A stretch of 64,000 nt of DNA from Hyphomicrobiales bacterium (lineage in GTDB: Bacteria > Pseudomonadota > Alphaproteobacteria > Rhizobiales > Beijerinckiaceae): assembly GCA_027489535.1 (NCBI GenBank), contig JAIXZO010000002.1, forward strand, positions 124,001-188,000, given 5' to 3'. A program made the translations under genes and the position numbers. Of this stretch, positions 1 to 8,140 are shown in pieces (the stretch's first letter is position 1; each line of letters begins with the position of its first letter). Under the pieces are notes generated by a model. The model was not told the origin of the DNA. It saw nothing but the letters and a program-made list of their open reading frames with translations, and searched no databases.

Positions 1-1088
1 GCCTCGAGACGGACCGCGGCATCGATTTCGGTAAGGCGGCCCGCCGGAGCCTCGCGCGACAGCCATGCGAGGAAACGCGCCATGGCCGCGCCGTCGCGCA
101 GATGTGCGGCGCGCGCGCCGGCCAGTTCGGTCTCGTTCTTGACGGCCTTCATCAGGGCGACGGGATCATTGCCGACATCCGCGGTGCCGCCCGCAGCTTC
201 GAGCGCGGCGACGATGCGGACGGACGCGGAGGAAAAATCGAAGCGGACCTTTGCGCCGGCCCTGCCCAGCAGAGCCAAGGCTGCGTCGAGGGCGACGGGT
301 TCCTCGATATCCGCGACTGCGGCGAGCGCGGCGCGGACGTTTTGCGAGAGCTTGCGGCCGTCGAGGAACACGGTCGGGCGGCCCTCGCGCGGCAGCAGCG
401 CGCGACCGAGCGGGAGCGGCGTGTGGGACACGTCGCCGCCGCGAATGTTGAAGATCCACGCCAAGGCGTGCGGATCGGTGACCGCGAGGGCGTCGACCCT
501 CAGTTCGGCGAGCTTGGCCTGCACGCGCGCGATCTTGTCGGCCGCAGTTACGCCGGCGAAATGCTCGGGATGCAGCGTGACGGGCGCGAGGGGCGGGGCG
601 GGACGGTCGGCCCAGATCGCGTCCACCGGATTGGCTGCGACGGGGACGAGTTCGGCGCCCGCATCCAGACAGGCGCGCTCGATCTTCTTGATGCCGTCGG
701 GCGTATGAAGCGCCGGATCGTAGCCGAGACGCATGCCCGGACGCAGCGCGGCGCGCAGCCAATCCTCGGGGGACGTCACGGCGGCGTTCAGCGGCTCGTA
801 GACGGTCGTGTCGATCTGCTCGCGCAGCTGCACGGTGTAGCGGCCGTCGCTGAACACGGCGGCGCGGTCATCGAGAACGACGGCGAGGCCCCATGATCCC
901 GTGAAGCCGGTGAGGAAGGCGAGGCGCTCGCCGGCGGCCGGGACGTACTCGTTCTGATACTCGTCCGACCGCGGCACGATGACGCCCTCGAGACCTTGCG
1001 AAATCAAGGCAAGCCGAAGCGCCGTAATCCGCTCCGTACGCGCCGCGCCGGGCTTGTGCGCTTCGAAATTCTGGAACGTCGCCTTCAC
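1..1088 (-). CDS. Xaa-Pro aminopeptidase (M24 family), N-terminal part, runs off the window
   Basis: Cytosolic metallopeptidase that removes N-terminal residues preceding proline. The visible 362 codons cover the two creatinase-like N-terminal domains (motifs VPRSDEYQNEYVP, LTGFTGSWG, FSDGRYT near the start) and the beginning of the catalytic pita-bread domain, whose metal ligands lie outside the window. I chose the GTG at 1088 because the protein then begins VKATFQNFEAH, matching the usual FQxFE start of alphaproteobacterial members, and GGAG lies about 10 bases upstream. An ATG at 1104 opens another frame and is not the start. The family assignment is firm; the specificity is inferred from the family. 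Confidence 0.88.
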   Translation of the reverse strand, partial: MKATFQNFEAHKPGAARTERITALRLALISQGLEGVIVPRSDEYQNEYVPAAGERLAFLTGFTGSWGLAVVLDDRAAVFSDGRYTVQLREQIDTTVYEPLNAAVTSPEDWLRAALRPGMRLGYDPALHTPDGIKKIERACLDAGAELVPVAANPVDAIWADRPAPPLAPVTLHPEHFAGVTAADKIARVQAKLAELRVDALAVTDPHALAWIFNIRGGDVSHTPLPLGRALLPREGRPTVFLDGRKLSQNVRAALAAVADIEEPVALDAALALLGRAGAKVRFDFSSASVRIVAALEAAGGTADVGNDPVALMKAVKNETELAGARAAHLRDGAAMARFLAWLSREAPAGRLTEIDAAVRLE

Positions 1089-1261
1089 TTTTCGTCATCT
1101 CCATCGGATTTGAGCAGGGACTTTACGATGGACGGGCTCGTCAGTCTGTAACTTCACCTACGTCGAATTTATCAGCGCGTAAAAGTGTCGCTTTTATCAA
1201 TCGGCTTGAATTCCGCAGCGGTATTCTCCATATTATCCAAATCGATTTGGCGAGAAAGAAA

Positions 1262-1629
1262 GTGAACACGGTTGTGAGTGGTGCATCAGTCGCCGACGCC
1301 GAAGTCAGACCTGCCCTCGGACAAAACATTCTCTCCGGTCATATTTCCAACGAGACTGAATTTGACGATCTCGTTTCGTATTATTCGCGGCGCGCGCGGG
1401 CGAGCACGCGTCGGAAGGGGACCGGATCGCCCAACGCTCGGAAGATGTAGCGTTTAAGCTGATGATCACGCCGGTCGCTTCCGGACGGCAGTTGAGCACC
1501 AAGCTCGAAATCTTCGACTTGGAATTGGCGCATGATACGGAATTCGGCCGTGCGGGGGGCAACCGGCTCGCGGTGATGTTCGCGGGCCTGCGCTCGGACC
1601 TGCTTCGCTTGGGCGTCGACGACTTATAA
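1262..1629 (+). pseudogene. Probable frameshifted small gene, unknown function
   Basis: I do not recognise this gene. From a GTG at 1262 with GAGAAAG upstream, one frame reads to about 1390 (ending ...EFDDLVSYYSRRARA). A second frame, open from 1366, continues in protein-like sequence (GEHASEGDRIAQRSEDVAFKL...) to the TAA at 1627. Joined within the GC-repeat at 1387-1402 the two give about 120 residues. The second frame alone offers an ATG at 1462 and 55 residues. The 5' part is less GC-rich than its neighbours. It could be a decayed gene, a sequencing error in a GC run, or chance; antisense open frames here look spurious. Confidence 0.35.
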
Positions 1630-1630
1630 T

Positions 1631-2551
1631 TCAGAGCGGGCGCGGAGCCGCGCCGCCGCGCCGCAGACGCAATGTCGCCCAGCCTTCCAGATGCCGCTCT
1701 TCGGCCAAGCGGAAGCCCTGCGCCGCGTAGGCGGAGAGCACGATCGGCACGTCGCGGATGAGCAGACCCGACAGGATCAGGTCCGCATCGGGCGAGGCTA
1801 CGGCGGCGATGGACGGCGCGAGGCGCATCAGCGGCCGCGCGAGGATGTTGGCGAAGATCAGATCGTAAAAGCGCACGCGGCGCAGCGCGGGATGCTCCGT
1901 ACCCTTGGCGGTGACGGGCCGCAGATACGCGCCGGTCTTGTTGAAGCGCGAATTGGAGAGGGCGGCTTCCACGGCGACCGCATCGATGTCGCCGGCGGCG
2001 ACGCGGCGATGCAGGGCGCGTGCGGCGGCGATGGCGAGAACGCCGGTGCCGGTACCGACGTCGAGCACGTGACGAGGACGGCGGCGCTTGAGCAGCGCAT
2101 CCAGCATCAGCAGGCAGCCGCGCGTGGTGCCGTGATGGCCGGTGCCGAAGGCGAGCGCCGCCTCGATCTCGATGCCGACTGCCTCCAAAGGCACCCGCGA
2201 ACGGTCATGGGAGCCGTGCACGAGGAAGCGGCCCGCGCGCACCATGCTGAGGCCTTCGAGCGAGGCCTTGACCCAATCCTTCTCGGCCAAGGTTTCGAAG
2301 AACACCGCGTCGGCCGCGGCATCACCCGCGGCGATGCGCACGAGATTGCGCATGGCGGCTTCGTCGGGCGCGTCGGCGAAATAGACCTCCACCTCCCAAT
2401 CGAGCGTGGCCTCGTTCTCGAACGCGGCGGCGGCGGTTTCGGCCGGGTCGAAGGTTTCGACCACGATGTCGGCCACGCGGCGCGCGACGGCCTCGTCGGT
2501 GACTAGACGGAGGACATGGGTGGGATTGCGGGGATGAAGACCTTCAAGCAT
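1631..2551 (-). CDS. prmA: Ribosomal protein L11 methyltransferase
   Basis: SAM-dependent enzyme that trimethylates ribosomal protein L11 in the cytosol. The 306-residue product has the PrmA arrangement: a substrate-recognition N-terminal domain, the linker motif AFGTGHHGTT (about 134-143), SAM motif I DVGTGTGVLAIAAA (about 164-177), and NILARPL near the C terminus. The frame stays open for another 150 codons upstream, but the sequence there is low-complexity and MLEGLHPRNPTHVLRL is the natural start. It is divergent from the BrkB-family gene and lies near the aminopeptidase gene on the same strand. Confidence 0.93.
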   Translation of the reverse strand: MLEGLHPRNPTHVLRLVTDEAVARRVADIVVETFDPAETAAAAFENEATLDWEVEVYFADAPDEAAMRNLVRIAAGDAAADAVFFETLAEKDWVKASLEGLSMVRAGRFLVHGSHDRSRVPLEAVGIEIEAALAFGTGHHGTTRGCLLMLDALLKRRRPRHVLDVGTGTGVLAIAAARALHRRVAAGDIDAVAVEAALSNSRFNKTGAYLRPVTAKGTEHPALRRVRFYDLIFANILARPLMRLAPSIAAVASPDADLILSGLLIRDVPIVLSAYAAQGFRLAEERHLEGWATLRLRRGGAAPRPL

Positions 2552-2669
2552 GGCGCTTCGACTATCACCCGCCGGGCGCGGTGTCACGACGGCAGGACGA
2601 GAAGGGCCGGCGGAACCCGTGCATTGCGCGGCCGTTGGACGAGGCCGGAACCCGACCGCGAGAGCGACC

Positions 2670-3884
2670 ATGCCGACACGCCGCAACGTCCGAACCCGCC
2701 CGCCCGTCCGCCGCGCCGGATGGACAGCCCTCCTCGTCGACCGGGCGCAGACCTTGATCTTGGCGGCGAGCGTGGCCGGATTGGTATTCGACCGGCCGCG
2801 CGGGGACGCCGAAGCGGTGCCGTGGCCGAGACGCACGGGGAGGGTCCGCGGAGACGGCGGGCGCGGCGGCGGCACGCCCGAGCGGTTTGCCGACGAGGCC
2901 CGCACCGCGCGTTCTTCCTCCGGAGGGTCATCGCAGGGCGATGCGCGCGGCCGCAGCGCGGATGCCCCGCAGCAAATTCCGGCGCGGGGCTGGAAGGACA
3001 TTCTGCTGCGCACTTGGGACGAGATGCAGAACGACCGGGTGCTCGCGATTGCGGCCGGGGTGACGTTTTACGGGCTGCTCGCGCTGTTTCCCGCCATCGC
3101 GGCCTTCGTCTCGATCTACGGGCTGTTCGCCGACCCGGCCACGGTGGAACGGCACTTCGCCTCCGCCGCGCAATACTTGCCCTACGGCGCGGCGGACATC
3201 ATCGGCGAGCGGCTGAAGGCGGTTTCGGCGCAGGGCAAGACGGCGCTCGGCTTTGCCGGAATCTTCGGCATCCTGCTGTCGCTTTGGAGCGCCAATTCGG
3301 GGATGAAGGCCGTGTTCGACGCGCTGAACGTGGCCTATGAGGAGGAGGAGAAGCGCTCCTTCCTCAAGCTCAACGCCGTGTCCTTGGCGTTCACGATAGG
3401 CGCGGCCGTATTCATGCTCCTCGCGATCGGCGCGGTGGTGGTGGTGCCGCTGCTGCTGAACATGCTGCCGCTGGGCCCGCTCGCCGAATGGTCGGCGCGC
3501 ATCGGGCGCTGGGTGGTGCTCATCGCGCTGCTGATCGGCGCGCTGGCGCTGCTCTACCGTTACGGCCCGAGCAGGAACGAGCCCGAATGGAAGTGGGTGA
3601 GCCCCGGCAGCGTGCTCGCCGCCGTGCTCTGGGTGGCGGCCTCCGTCGGGCTGTCGATCTACGCGCAAAACTTCGCGAATTACGACCAGACCTACGGCTC
3701 GCTCGGCGCGGTGATCGGCTTCATGATCTGGATGTGGGTGTCCTCGACCATCGTCGTCGCCGGGGCGGAGCTGAACGCGGAAGCGGAACACCAGACCGCG
3801 AAGGATTCCACCGAAGGCGGCGAGAAACCGATGGGCGGGCGAGGGGCGACGATGGCGGACACGGTGGGGGAGGCGCGGGGGTAG
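2670..3884 (+). CDS. YihY/BrkB family inner-membrane protein
   Basis: Predicted polytopic membrane protein of the YihY (formerly 'ribonuclease BN') family; its function is unknown. Motifs include GVTFYGLLALFPAIAA, GILLSLWSANSGMKAVFDALN, and a last segment IGFMIWMWVSSTIVVAGAELNAE, with about six membrane spans. The ATG at 2670 has GAGAG upstream and gives 404 residues; an upstream in-frame ATG at 2550 overlaps the prmA start and is less likely. The first 110 residues are basic with one hydrophobic patch and are not part of the family core. Confidence 0.88.
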   Translation: MPTRRNVRTRPPVRRAGWTALLVDRAQTLILAASVAGLVFDRPRGDAEAVPWPRRTGRVRGDGGRGGGTPERFADEARTARSSSGGSSQGDARGRSADAPQQIPARGWKDILLRTWDEMQNDRVLAIAAGVTFYGLLALFPAIAAFVSIYGLFADPATVERHFASAAQYLPYGAADIIGERLKAVSAQGKTALGFAGIFGILLSLWSANSGMKAVFDALNVAYEEEEKRSFLKLNAVSLAFTIGAAVFMLLAIGAVVVVPLLLNMLPLGPLAEWSARIGRWVVLIALLIGALALLYRYGPSRNEPEWKWVSPGSVLAAVLWVAASVGLSIYAQNFANYDQTYGSLGAVIGFMIWMWVSSTIVVAGAELNAEAEHQTAKDSTEGGEKPMGGRGATMADTVGEARG

Positions 3885-3900
3885 GGGCGCATTCGCCGGT

Positions 3901-3929
3901 TTGGCCCGTCGCTTCCGAAATGGTATGAT
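3901..3929 (+). promoter_or_regulatory. Candidate sigma-70 promoter for hicAB
   Basis: TTGGCC, a 17-base spacer and TATGAT end 29 bases before the hicA ATG. The spacing is optimal and the -10 is close to consensus. No clear operator palindrome was seen around it. Confidence 0.5.
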
Positions 3930-3958
3930 GCGTCGCGTTGTCGAGCCCTTTGCGAAGC

Positions 3959-4165
3959 ATGTCTTTCATCCGGAACAGTCGTGAGATCATCGCACGCTTG
4001 CGACGTGAAGGTTGGACGCTTCTGCGCGTGAAGGGCTCTCACCATCATTTCGGAAAGACCGGCTCGGCGATGATCGTCACCGTGCCGCACCCGGAGCGAG
4101 ACCTGCCGCTCGGCACGGTGCGCTCCATCTACCGACAGGCGGGTTGGCGAGGAGACGAGCGATGA
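3959..4165 (+). CDS. hicA: HicA family mRNA interferase toxin
   Basis: Small dsRBD-fold toxin, 68 residues, that cleaves mRNA without needing the ribosome. The sequence shows the family signature SREIIARLRREGW, then RVKGSHHHF with the conserved glycine-serine-histidine of the active site (His about 28), and VPHPERDLPLGTVRSIYRQAG at the C terminus. The ATG at 3959 was preferred over an in-frame TTG at 3938. Its stop overlaps the ATG of hicB (ATGA), the standard toxin-first hicAB layout. It looks intact. Confidence 0.9.
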   Translation: MSFIRNSREIIARLRREGWTLLRVKGSHHHFGKTGSAMIVTVPHPERDLPLGTVRSIYRQAGWRGDER

Positions 4166-4458
4166 AACCGTATATCGGGATCGTGTCCAAGGATGCGGAC
4201 AGCGCTTACGGACTCGTGTTCCCCGACGCGCCGGGCTGCTTCTCCGCGTCGGACGACGCCGATCGCCTTTTCGAAATGGCGACCGAAGCGCTCGAAGGTT
4301 GGCTCGAAACGATGATCGAGGCGGGCTTGCCCGTGCCCGCGACGCGCGACCTGTCGGAGATCAAGGCGGATGCCGCGTGGTCGGACGAATTCAGAGACGC
4401 GGTGATGGTGATCGCCGTTCCGGCTCCGGGGATCGGCGGGGACGCCCGGGCGGCGTGA
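4162..4458 (+). CDS. hicB: HicB family antitoxin, short form
   Basis: Antitoxin partner of HicA, 98 residues, with a partial RNase H fold (YIGIVSKDADSAYGLVFPDAPGCFSASDD, then EMATEALEGWL). Most HicB proteins continue after the VMVIAVPAP strand into a ribbon-helix-helix or HTH DNA-binding domain. Here the frame ends 11 residues later (GIGGDARAA) and neither alternative frame downstream encodes such a domain. The toxin-binding part is present, so it may still neutralise HicA, but DNA binding and autoregulation are probably lost. The AT-rich acetyltransferase gene begins just beyond its stop. Confidence 0.85.
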   Translation: MKPYIGIVSKDADSAYGLVFPDAPGCFSASDDADRLFEMATEALEGWLETMIEAGLPVPATRDLSEIKADAAWSDEFRDAVMVIAVPAPGIGGDARAA

Positions 4459-4492
4459 GTCGGACCGTTCGCGAACGTGGCCACCAGCGTGG

Positions 4493-4960
4493 CTACACGC
4501 GTAGAACTGACACCGATGTTGTTGCTGGCTTCATTATGCGACGATAAAGATCAAGAGCACGTTTGTTTTTTGATGCTGTACCAATATAAAGTGGAATACG
4601 TGAATTTTGATCGCTTAGCTCAATCGCCTTTTTAAGGAGTTGAGTACCAATTCCTTGTTTTTGATGTTTTTTATCAACGCATATCTCTTCAATTTTCAGA
4701 AAGATACGTTGCTTGATCATCGCTGAATTTTCATCGGTGCAACACTGAATTATACGTATGTAGCCCACGATATTGTTGTTTTTCTCGAAAACGAACACAA
4801 TTGATTGCTGACGATCCCAGCATTTAGTCACGTTGTCTGTGAATTCAATATTATCTGGATCGACGAAAAAATCAGGCTCAATTCTATTCATTTTCTTATA
4901 TAGATATCGATGCAGGCTCTCGACGACGTGATAATCATCTTTTTGCAATATATAAATCAC
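4493..4960 (-). CDS. GNAT family N-acetyltransferase, horizontally acquired
   Basis: Predicted acetyl-CoA-dependent N-acetyltransferase of 155 residues; the substrate is unknown. The acetyl-CoA loop reads IEEICVDKKHQKQGIGTQLLKKA, preceded by IVFVFEKNNNIVGYI, and followed by NKRALDLYRR and a terminal MKP motif, so the fold seems complete. The GTG at 4960 has GGAG about 7 bases upstream. Base composition is sharply different: 4561-4620 is about one-third GC, and Lys, Asn and Ile with AT-ending codons are common. It is convergent with hicB and immediately downstream of the helicase gene. Transfer from a low-GC donor is the simplest reading. Confidence 0.82.
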   Translation of the reverse strand: MIYILQKDDYHVVESLHRYLYKKMNRIEPDFFVDPDNIEFTDNVTKCWDRQQSIVFVFEKNNNIVGYIRIIQCCTDENSAMIKQRIFLKIEEICVDKKHQKQGIGTQLLKKAIELSDQNSRIPLYIGTASKNKRALDLYRRIMKPATTSVSVLRV

Positions 4961-4983
4961 ACCTTTTCTCCACGTGGCTGCAA

Positions 4984-7386
4984 TCACACCCTCTGAACGA
5001 AACTCTCCAGCACCATCTTCCGACCGGCCTTGTCGAAGTCGATGGTGAGTTTGTTGCCGTCGACCGCGCCGACGGTGCCGTTGCCGAATTTGATGTGGAA
5101 GACGCGGTCGCCGGCGTCGAAGGCGGAGTCCGTGCCGGTGCTCTTGGCGACGAGTTCGCCCTCGATCAGCAAGGGGCCGCCGCGCGTCGTGCCGGCGTCG
5201 TAGCGGGTCGCACCCTCGCCGAAGCCGCCGCGTGAACCGCCCGTGCCGCCGCCGCCCGCATTGCCGGCCCCTGCGATGCGCTGCGCGCGCTGCCAGCCGG
5301 GGGTGTTGTAGGTGGAGCCGAAGGGGGTCTGCTTGTCGAAGCGGCTGCCGCCGCCGTATCCGCCGAAGCCGCCGCCGAAGCCGGCCGGCGCTTCCGTGAC
5401 CTCGACATGCGCCTCGGGCAGTTCGTCGACGAAGCGGGAGGGAACGGTGGAGTTCCACATGCCGTGGATGCGGCGGTTGGAGGCGAAGAAGATCTTGGCG
5501 CGACGCCGCGCGCGGGTGACGCCGACATAGGCGAGCCGCCGCTCCTCCTCCAAGCCGGCGCGGCCGCTCTCGTCGAGCGCGCGTTGGCTGGGGAACAGGC
5601 CTTCCTCCCAACCGGGGAGGAACACGGTTTCGAATTCGAGGCCTTTCGAGCCGTGCAGGGTCATGATCGAGACCTTGTCTCCGCCCTCGGCCTCCGACGC
5701 TTCCATCACCAGCGAGACATGTTCGAGGAAGGACCCGAGATCGGGGAACTCCTCCATCGAACGCACGAATTCCTTGAGGTTTTCGAGACGCCCGGCGCTG
5801 TCGGCCGTGCGCTCGCGCTGCCACATGTCGGTGTAGCCGGACTCCTCGAGGATGATTTCTGCGAGTTCGTTGTGCTTGGTGGTCTCGATGCGGCCCGACC
5901 AGCGCGTGAAGGCGGCCGTGACCTCGCGCAGGGAGGTGCGGGGCTTGGGCTTCAGCTCGTCGGTCTCGACCATGCGCAACGCCGCTTCCATCAGCGGAAT
6001 GCGCGCCGCGCGGCCGTAGCGGTGCAATTGTTCGATGGTGGCGTCGCCCAGACCGCGCTTCGGCACGTTGACGATGCGCTCGAAGGCGAGGTCGTCGGCC
6101 GGGTTGTTGACGAGGCGGAGATAGGCGAGCGCGTCGCGGATTTCCTGCCGCTCGTAAAAGCGCGGGCCGCCGATGACGCGATAGGGCAGGCCGAGCGTGA
6201 CGAAGCGGTCTTCGATCTCGCGCATCTGCGCCGAGGTACGCACCAGCACCGCCATTTCCGAAAGATTGTGCTGCTTGTGCTGAAGCGCCTCGATCTCCTC
6301 GCCGATGAGCCGGGCCTCCTCCTCGGAGTCCCATGCGCCGGTGACGGTGACCTTCTCGCCGGCCTCGTCGTCGGTGAACAGGGTCTTGCCGAGCCGGCCC
6401 TCGTTGTGGGCGATGAGGCTGGACGCGGTGGCGAGGATATGGCCGGTGGAGCGGTAATTGCGTTCGAGCCGGACCACGGTCGCGCCCGGGAAATCGTGCT
6501 CGAAGCGCAGGATGTTGTCGACCTCCGCGCCGCGCCAGCCGTAGATCGACTGGTCGTCGTCGCCGACGCAGGCGACGTTGCGGCGGCCCTGCGCCAATAG
6601 GCGCAGCCAGAGATATTGGGCGACGTTGGTGTCCTGATACTCGTCCACCAGCATGTAGCGGAAGCGCTCCTGATAGGAGCGCAGCACGTCCTCGTGCTCG
6701 CGGAACAGGCGCAGGTTTTCGAGCAGGAGATCGCCGAAATCGGCGGCGTTGAGGTCCTTCAGGCGCTGCTGATAGGCGGCGTAGAGCTTCGCGCCGCGGC
6801 CGGAGGCGAAGGCGGCGGCTTCGCCTGCGGGCACCTTGTCGGGCGTGAGGCCGCGGTTCTTCCAGCCGTCGATGAAGGAGGCGAGGGCGCGGGCGGGCCA
6901 GCGCTTCTCGTCGATGTCCTCGGCCTGGATCACCTGCTTCATCAGGCGGATCTGGTCGTCGGTGTCGAGGATGGTGAAGTCGGAGCGCAGGCCGACCATC
7001 TCGGCGTGACGCCGGAGGATCTTGGTGCCGATGGCGTGGAAGGTGCCGAGCCAGGGCATGCCCTCGGCCACGCTGCCGAGCAGCAGGCCGATGCGCTCCT
7101 TCATCTCGCGCGACGCCTTGTTGGTGAAGGTGACGGCGAGAATCTCGGAGGGGCGGGCGAGGCCCGACGCGATGATGTGGGCGATGCGCGTGGTGAGAAC
7201 GCGCGTCTTGCCGGTGCCCGCGCCGGCGAGCACCAGCACCGGCCCGTCGGTGACTTCGACGGCGCGGCGCTGCTCCGGGTTGAGCCCGTCGAGATAGGCG
7301 AACGAGCCCCGCGCCGCAGCGCGGGCACGCTCTGCGATTCCGCCGGGGCGGGGAACGGGAGGCTCGAAGTCGAAGGGATCGATCAC
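4984..7386 (-). CDS. uvrD: ATP-dependent 3'-5' DNA helicase UvrD/PcrA
   Basis: Superfamily 1A helicase for nucleotide excision repair, mismatch repair and clearing replication conflicts. All motifs are visible in the 800-residue product: Q-motif NPEQRRAV (36-43), Walker A GAGTGKT (55-61), VDEYQDTN (II), GDDDQSIYGWRGA (III), ERNYRST (IV), TLHGSKGLEF (V) and AYVGVTRARRR (VI). A glycine-rich linker (FGGGFGGYGGGSRF) leads to a C-terminal Tudor-like segment (DRVFHIKFGNGTVGAVDGNKLTIDF) of the kind that binds RNA polymerase in PcrA/UvrD. The start ATG gives MIDPFDFE. Confidence 0.95.
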   Translation of the reverse strand: MIDPFDFEPPVPRPGGIAERARAAARGSFAYLDGLNPEQRRAVEVTDGPVLVLAGAGTGKTRVLTTRIAHIIASGLARPSEILAVTFTNKASREMKERIGLLLGSVAEGMPWLGTFHAIGTKILRRHAEMVGLRSDFTILDTDDQIRLMKQVIQAEDIDEKRWPARALASFIDGWKNRGLTPDKVPAGEAAAFASGRGAKLYAAYQQRLKDLNAADFGDLLLENLRLFREHEDVLRSYQERFRYMLVDEYQDTNVAQYLWLRLLAQGRRNVACVGDDDQSIYGWRGAEVDNILRFEHDFPGATVVRLERNYRSTGHILATASSLIAHNEGRLGKTLFTDDEAGEKVTVTGAWDSEEEARLIGEEIEALQHKQHNLSEMAVLVRTSAQMREIEDRFVTLGLPYRVIGGPRFYERQEIRDALAYLRLVNNPADDLAFERIVNVPKRGLGDATIEQLHRYGRAARIPLMEAALRMVETDELKPKPRTSLREVTAAFTRWSGRIETTKHNELAEIILEESGYTDMWQRERTADSAGRLENLKEFVRSMEEFPDLGSFLEHVSLVMEASEAEGGDKVSIMTLHGSKGLEFETVFLPGWEEGLFPSQRALDESGRAGLEEERRLAYVGVTRARRRAKIFFASNRRIHGMWNSTVPSRFVDELPEAHVEVTEAPAGFGGGFGGYGGGSRFDKQTPFGSTYNTPGWQRAQRIAGAGNAGGGGTGGSRGGFGEGATRYDAGTTRGGPLLIEGELVAKSTGTDSAFDAGDRVFHIKFGNGTVGAVDGNKLTIDFDKAGRKMVLESFVQRV

Positions 7387-7494
7387 GATGAGAACATTCC
7401 GCGAATCTTCGGGCGAAGATGGGGCAAACGAGCCGGAATGTCGACGGACGAGAACGGATTCGCACGGGACGGAGAACGGGGCCGTGCCGCTACG

Positions 7495-8028
7495 TCAATG
7501 TACGCCGGGGCGGCCCGGTCTGGCGCGGGCGGGGACGCGCATGATCCGGCCGAGGCCGTCGGGCCTGTGCAGGCCGGAATGGGCGGCCTTCATGGTCGCG
7601 ATGTTGGCGATGATGTCGGGCGGGAACGGCGCGACCTTGCGGGTGTTCATGTCGATATGCAGCGACATGTTTTCGGAGGTCGCCGAAAGCCACCCTTCGG
7701 TCGCGTGGCGCAGTTCGCACCAGGTGTGCAGGCGCTTGTCGTCATATTCGACGAGTTGAACCGTCACGCGGACGGGCGTGTCCGCCATGATCTCGCGTTT
7801 GTACTGCACGTGGGTTTCGGCGAGGAAGACGGAGCCGCTGCGCGTATCGACATAGTCCGGCCCGATGCCGAGCATCAGGAACGCCTCGTCGATGCCGTGA
7901 TCGAACAGCACGTTGTAATAGGCCATGTTGAGATGGCCGTTATGGTCGATCCACGCCGGGTCCACGCGACGCGTGGAGGAGACGAAGGGGGCGAAGAAGA
8001 AGGCGCCCGAGCCGCGAATGTCGTTCAC
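7495..8028 (-). CDS. Hotdog-fold acyl-CoA thioesterase
   Basis: Predicted thioester hydrolase, 177 residues, of the 4-hydroxybenzoyl-CoA thioesterase type. The motif DHNGHLNMAYYNVLFDHGIDEAF near the N terminus carries the usual Asp/His/Asn region. VFLAETHVQYKREI and HTWCELRH form the following strands. The C-terminal stretch after about residue 155 is basic and proline-rich and probably disordered. It is divergent from the FAD oxidoreductase gene. The substrate cannot be read from the sequence. Confidence 0.82.
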   Translation of the reverse strand: MNDIRGSGAFFFAPFVSSTRRVDPAWIDHNGHLNMAYYNVLFDHGIDEAFLMLGIGPDYVDTRSGSVFLAETHVQYKREIMADTPVRVTVQLVEYDDKRLHTWCELRHATEGWLSATSENMSLHIDMNTRKVAPFPPDIIANIATMKAAHSGLHRPDGLGRIMRVPARARPGRPGVH

Positions 8029-8140
8029 CGTGCACCCTAGCCGGGTCTGATTGCCGCCGATCGGGCTGCGGAACCTCTGGTCCCGCTTCCCGCACCGATG
8101 TTATGAACATCCGCAATCGAAACTCGTAAGGCAAGCTCCG

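Noticed and set aside
2551-3013. N-terminal extension of PrmA by 154 codons
   Set aside because: The extension is Arg/Pro-rich, overlaps the divergent membrane-protein gene, and has no counterpart in the PrmA family.
4493-7465. One open frame covering the acetyltransferase and an antisense-like translation of the helicase region
   Set aside because: The frame is open by chance through the GC-rich helicase gene; only its AT-rich 3' part (4493-4960) is protein-like, and the helicase motifs are in another frame.
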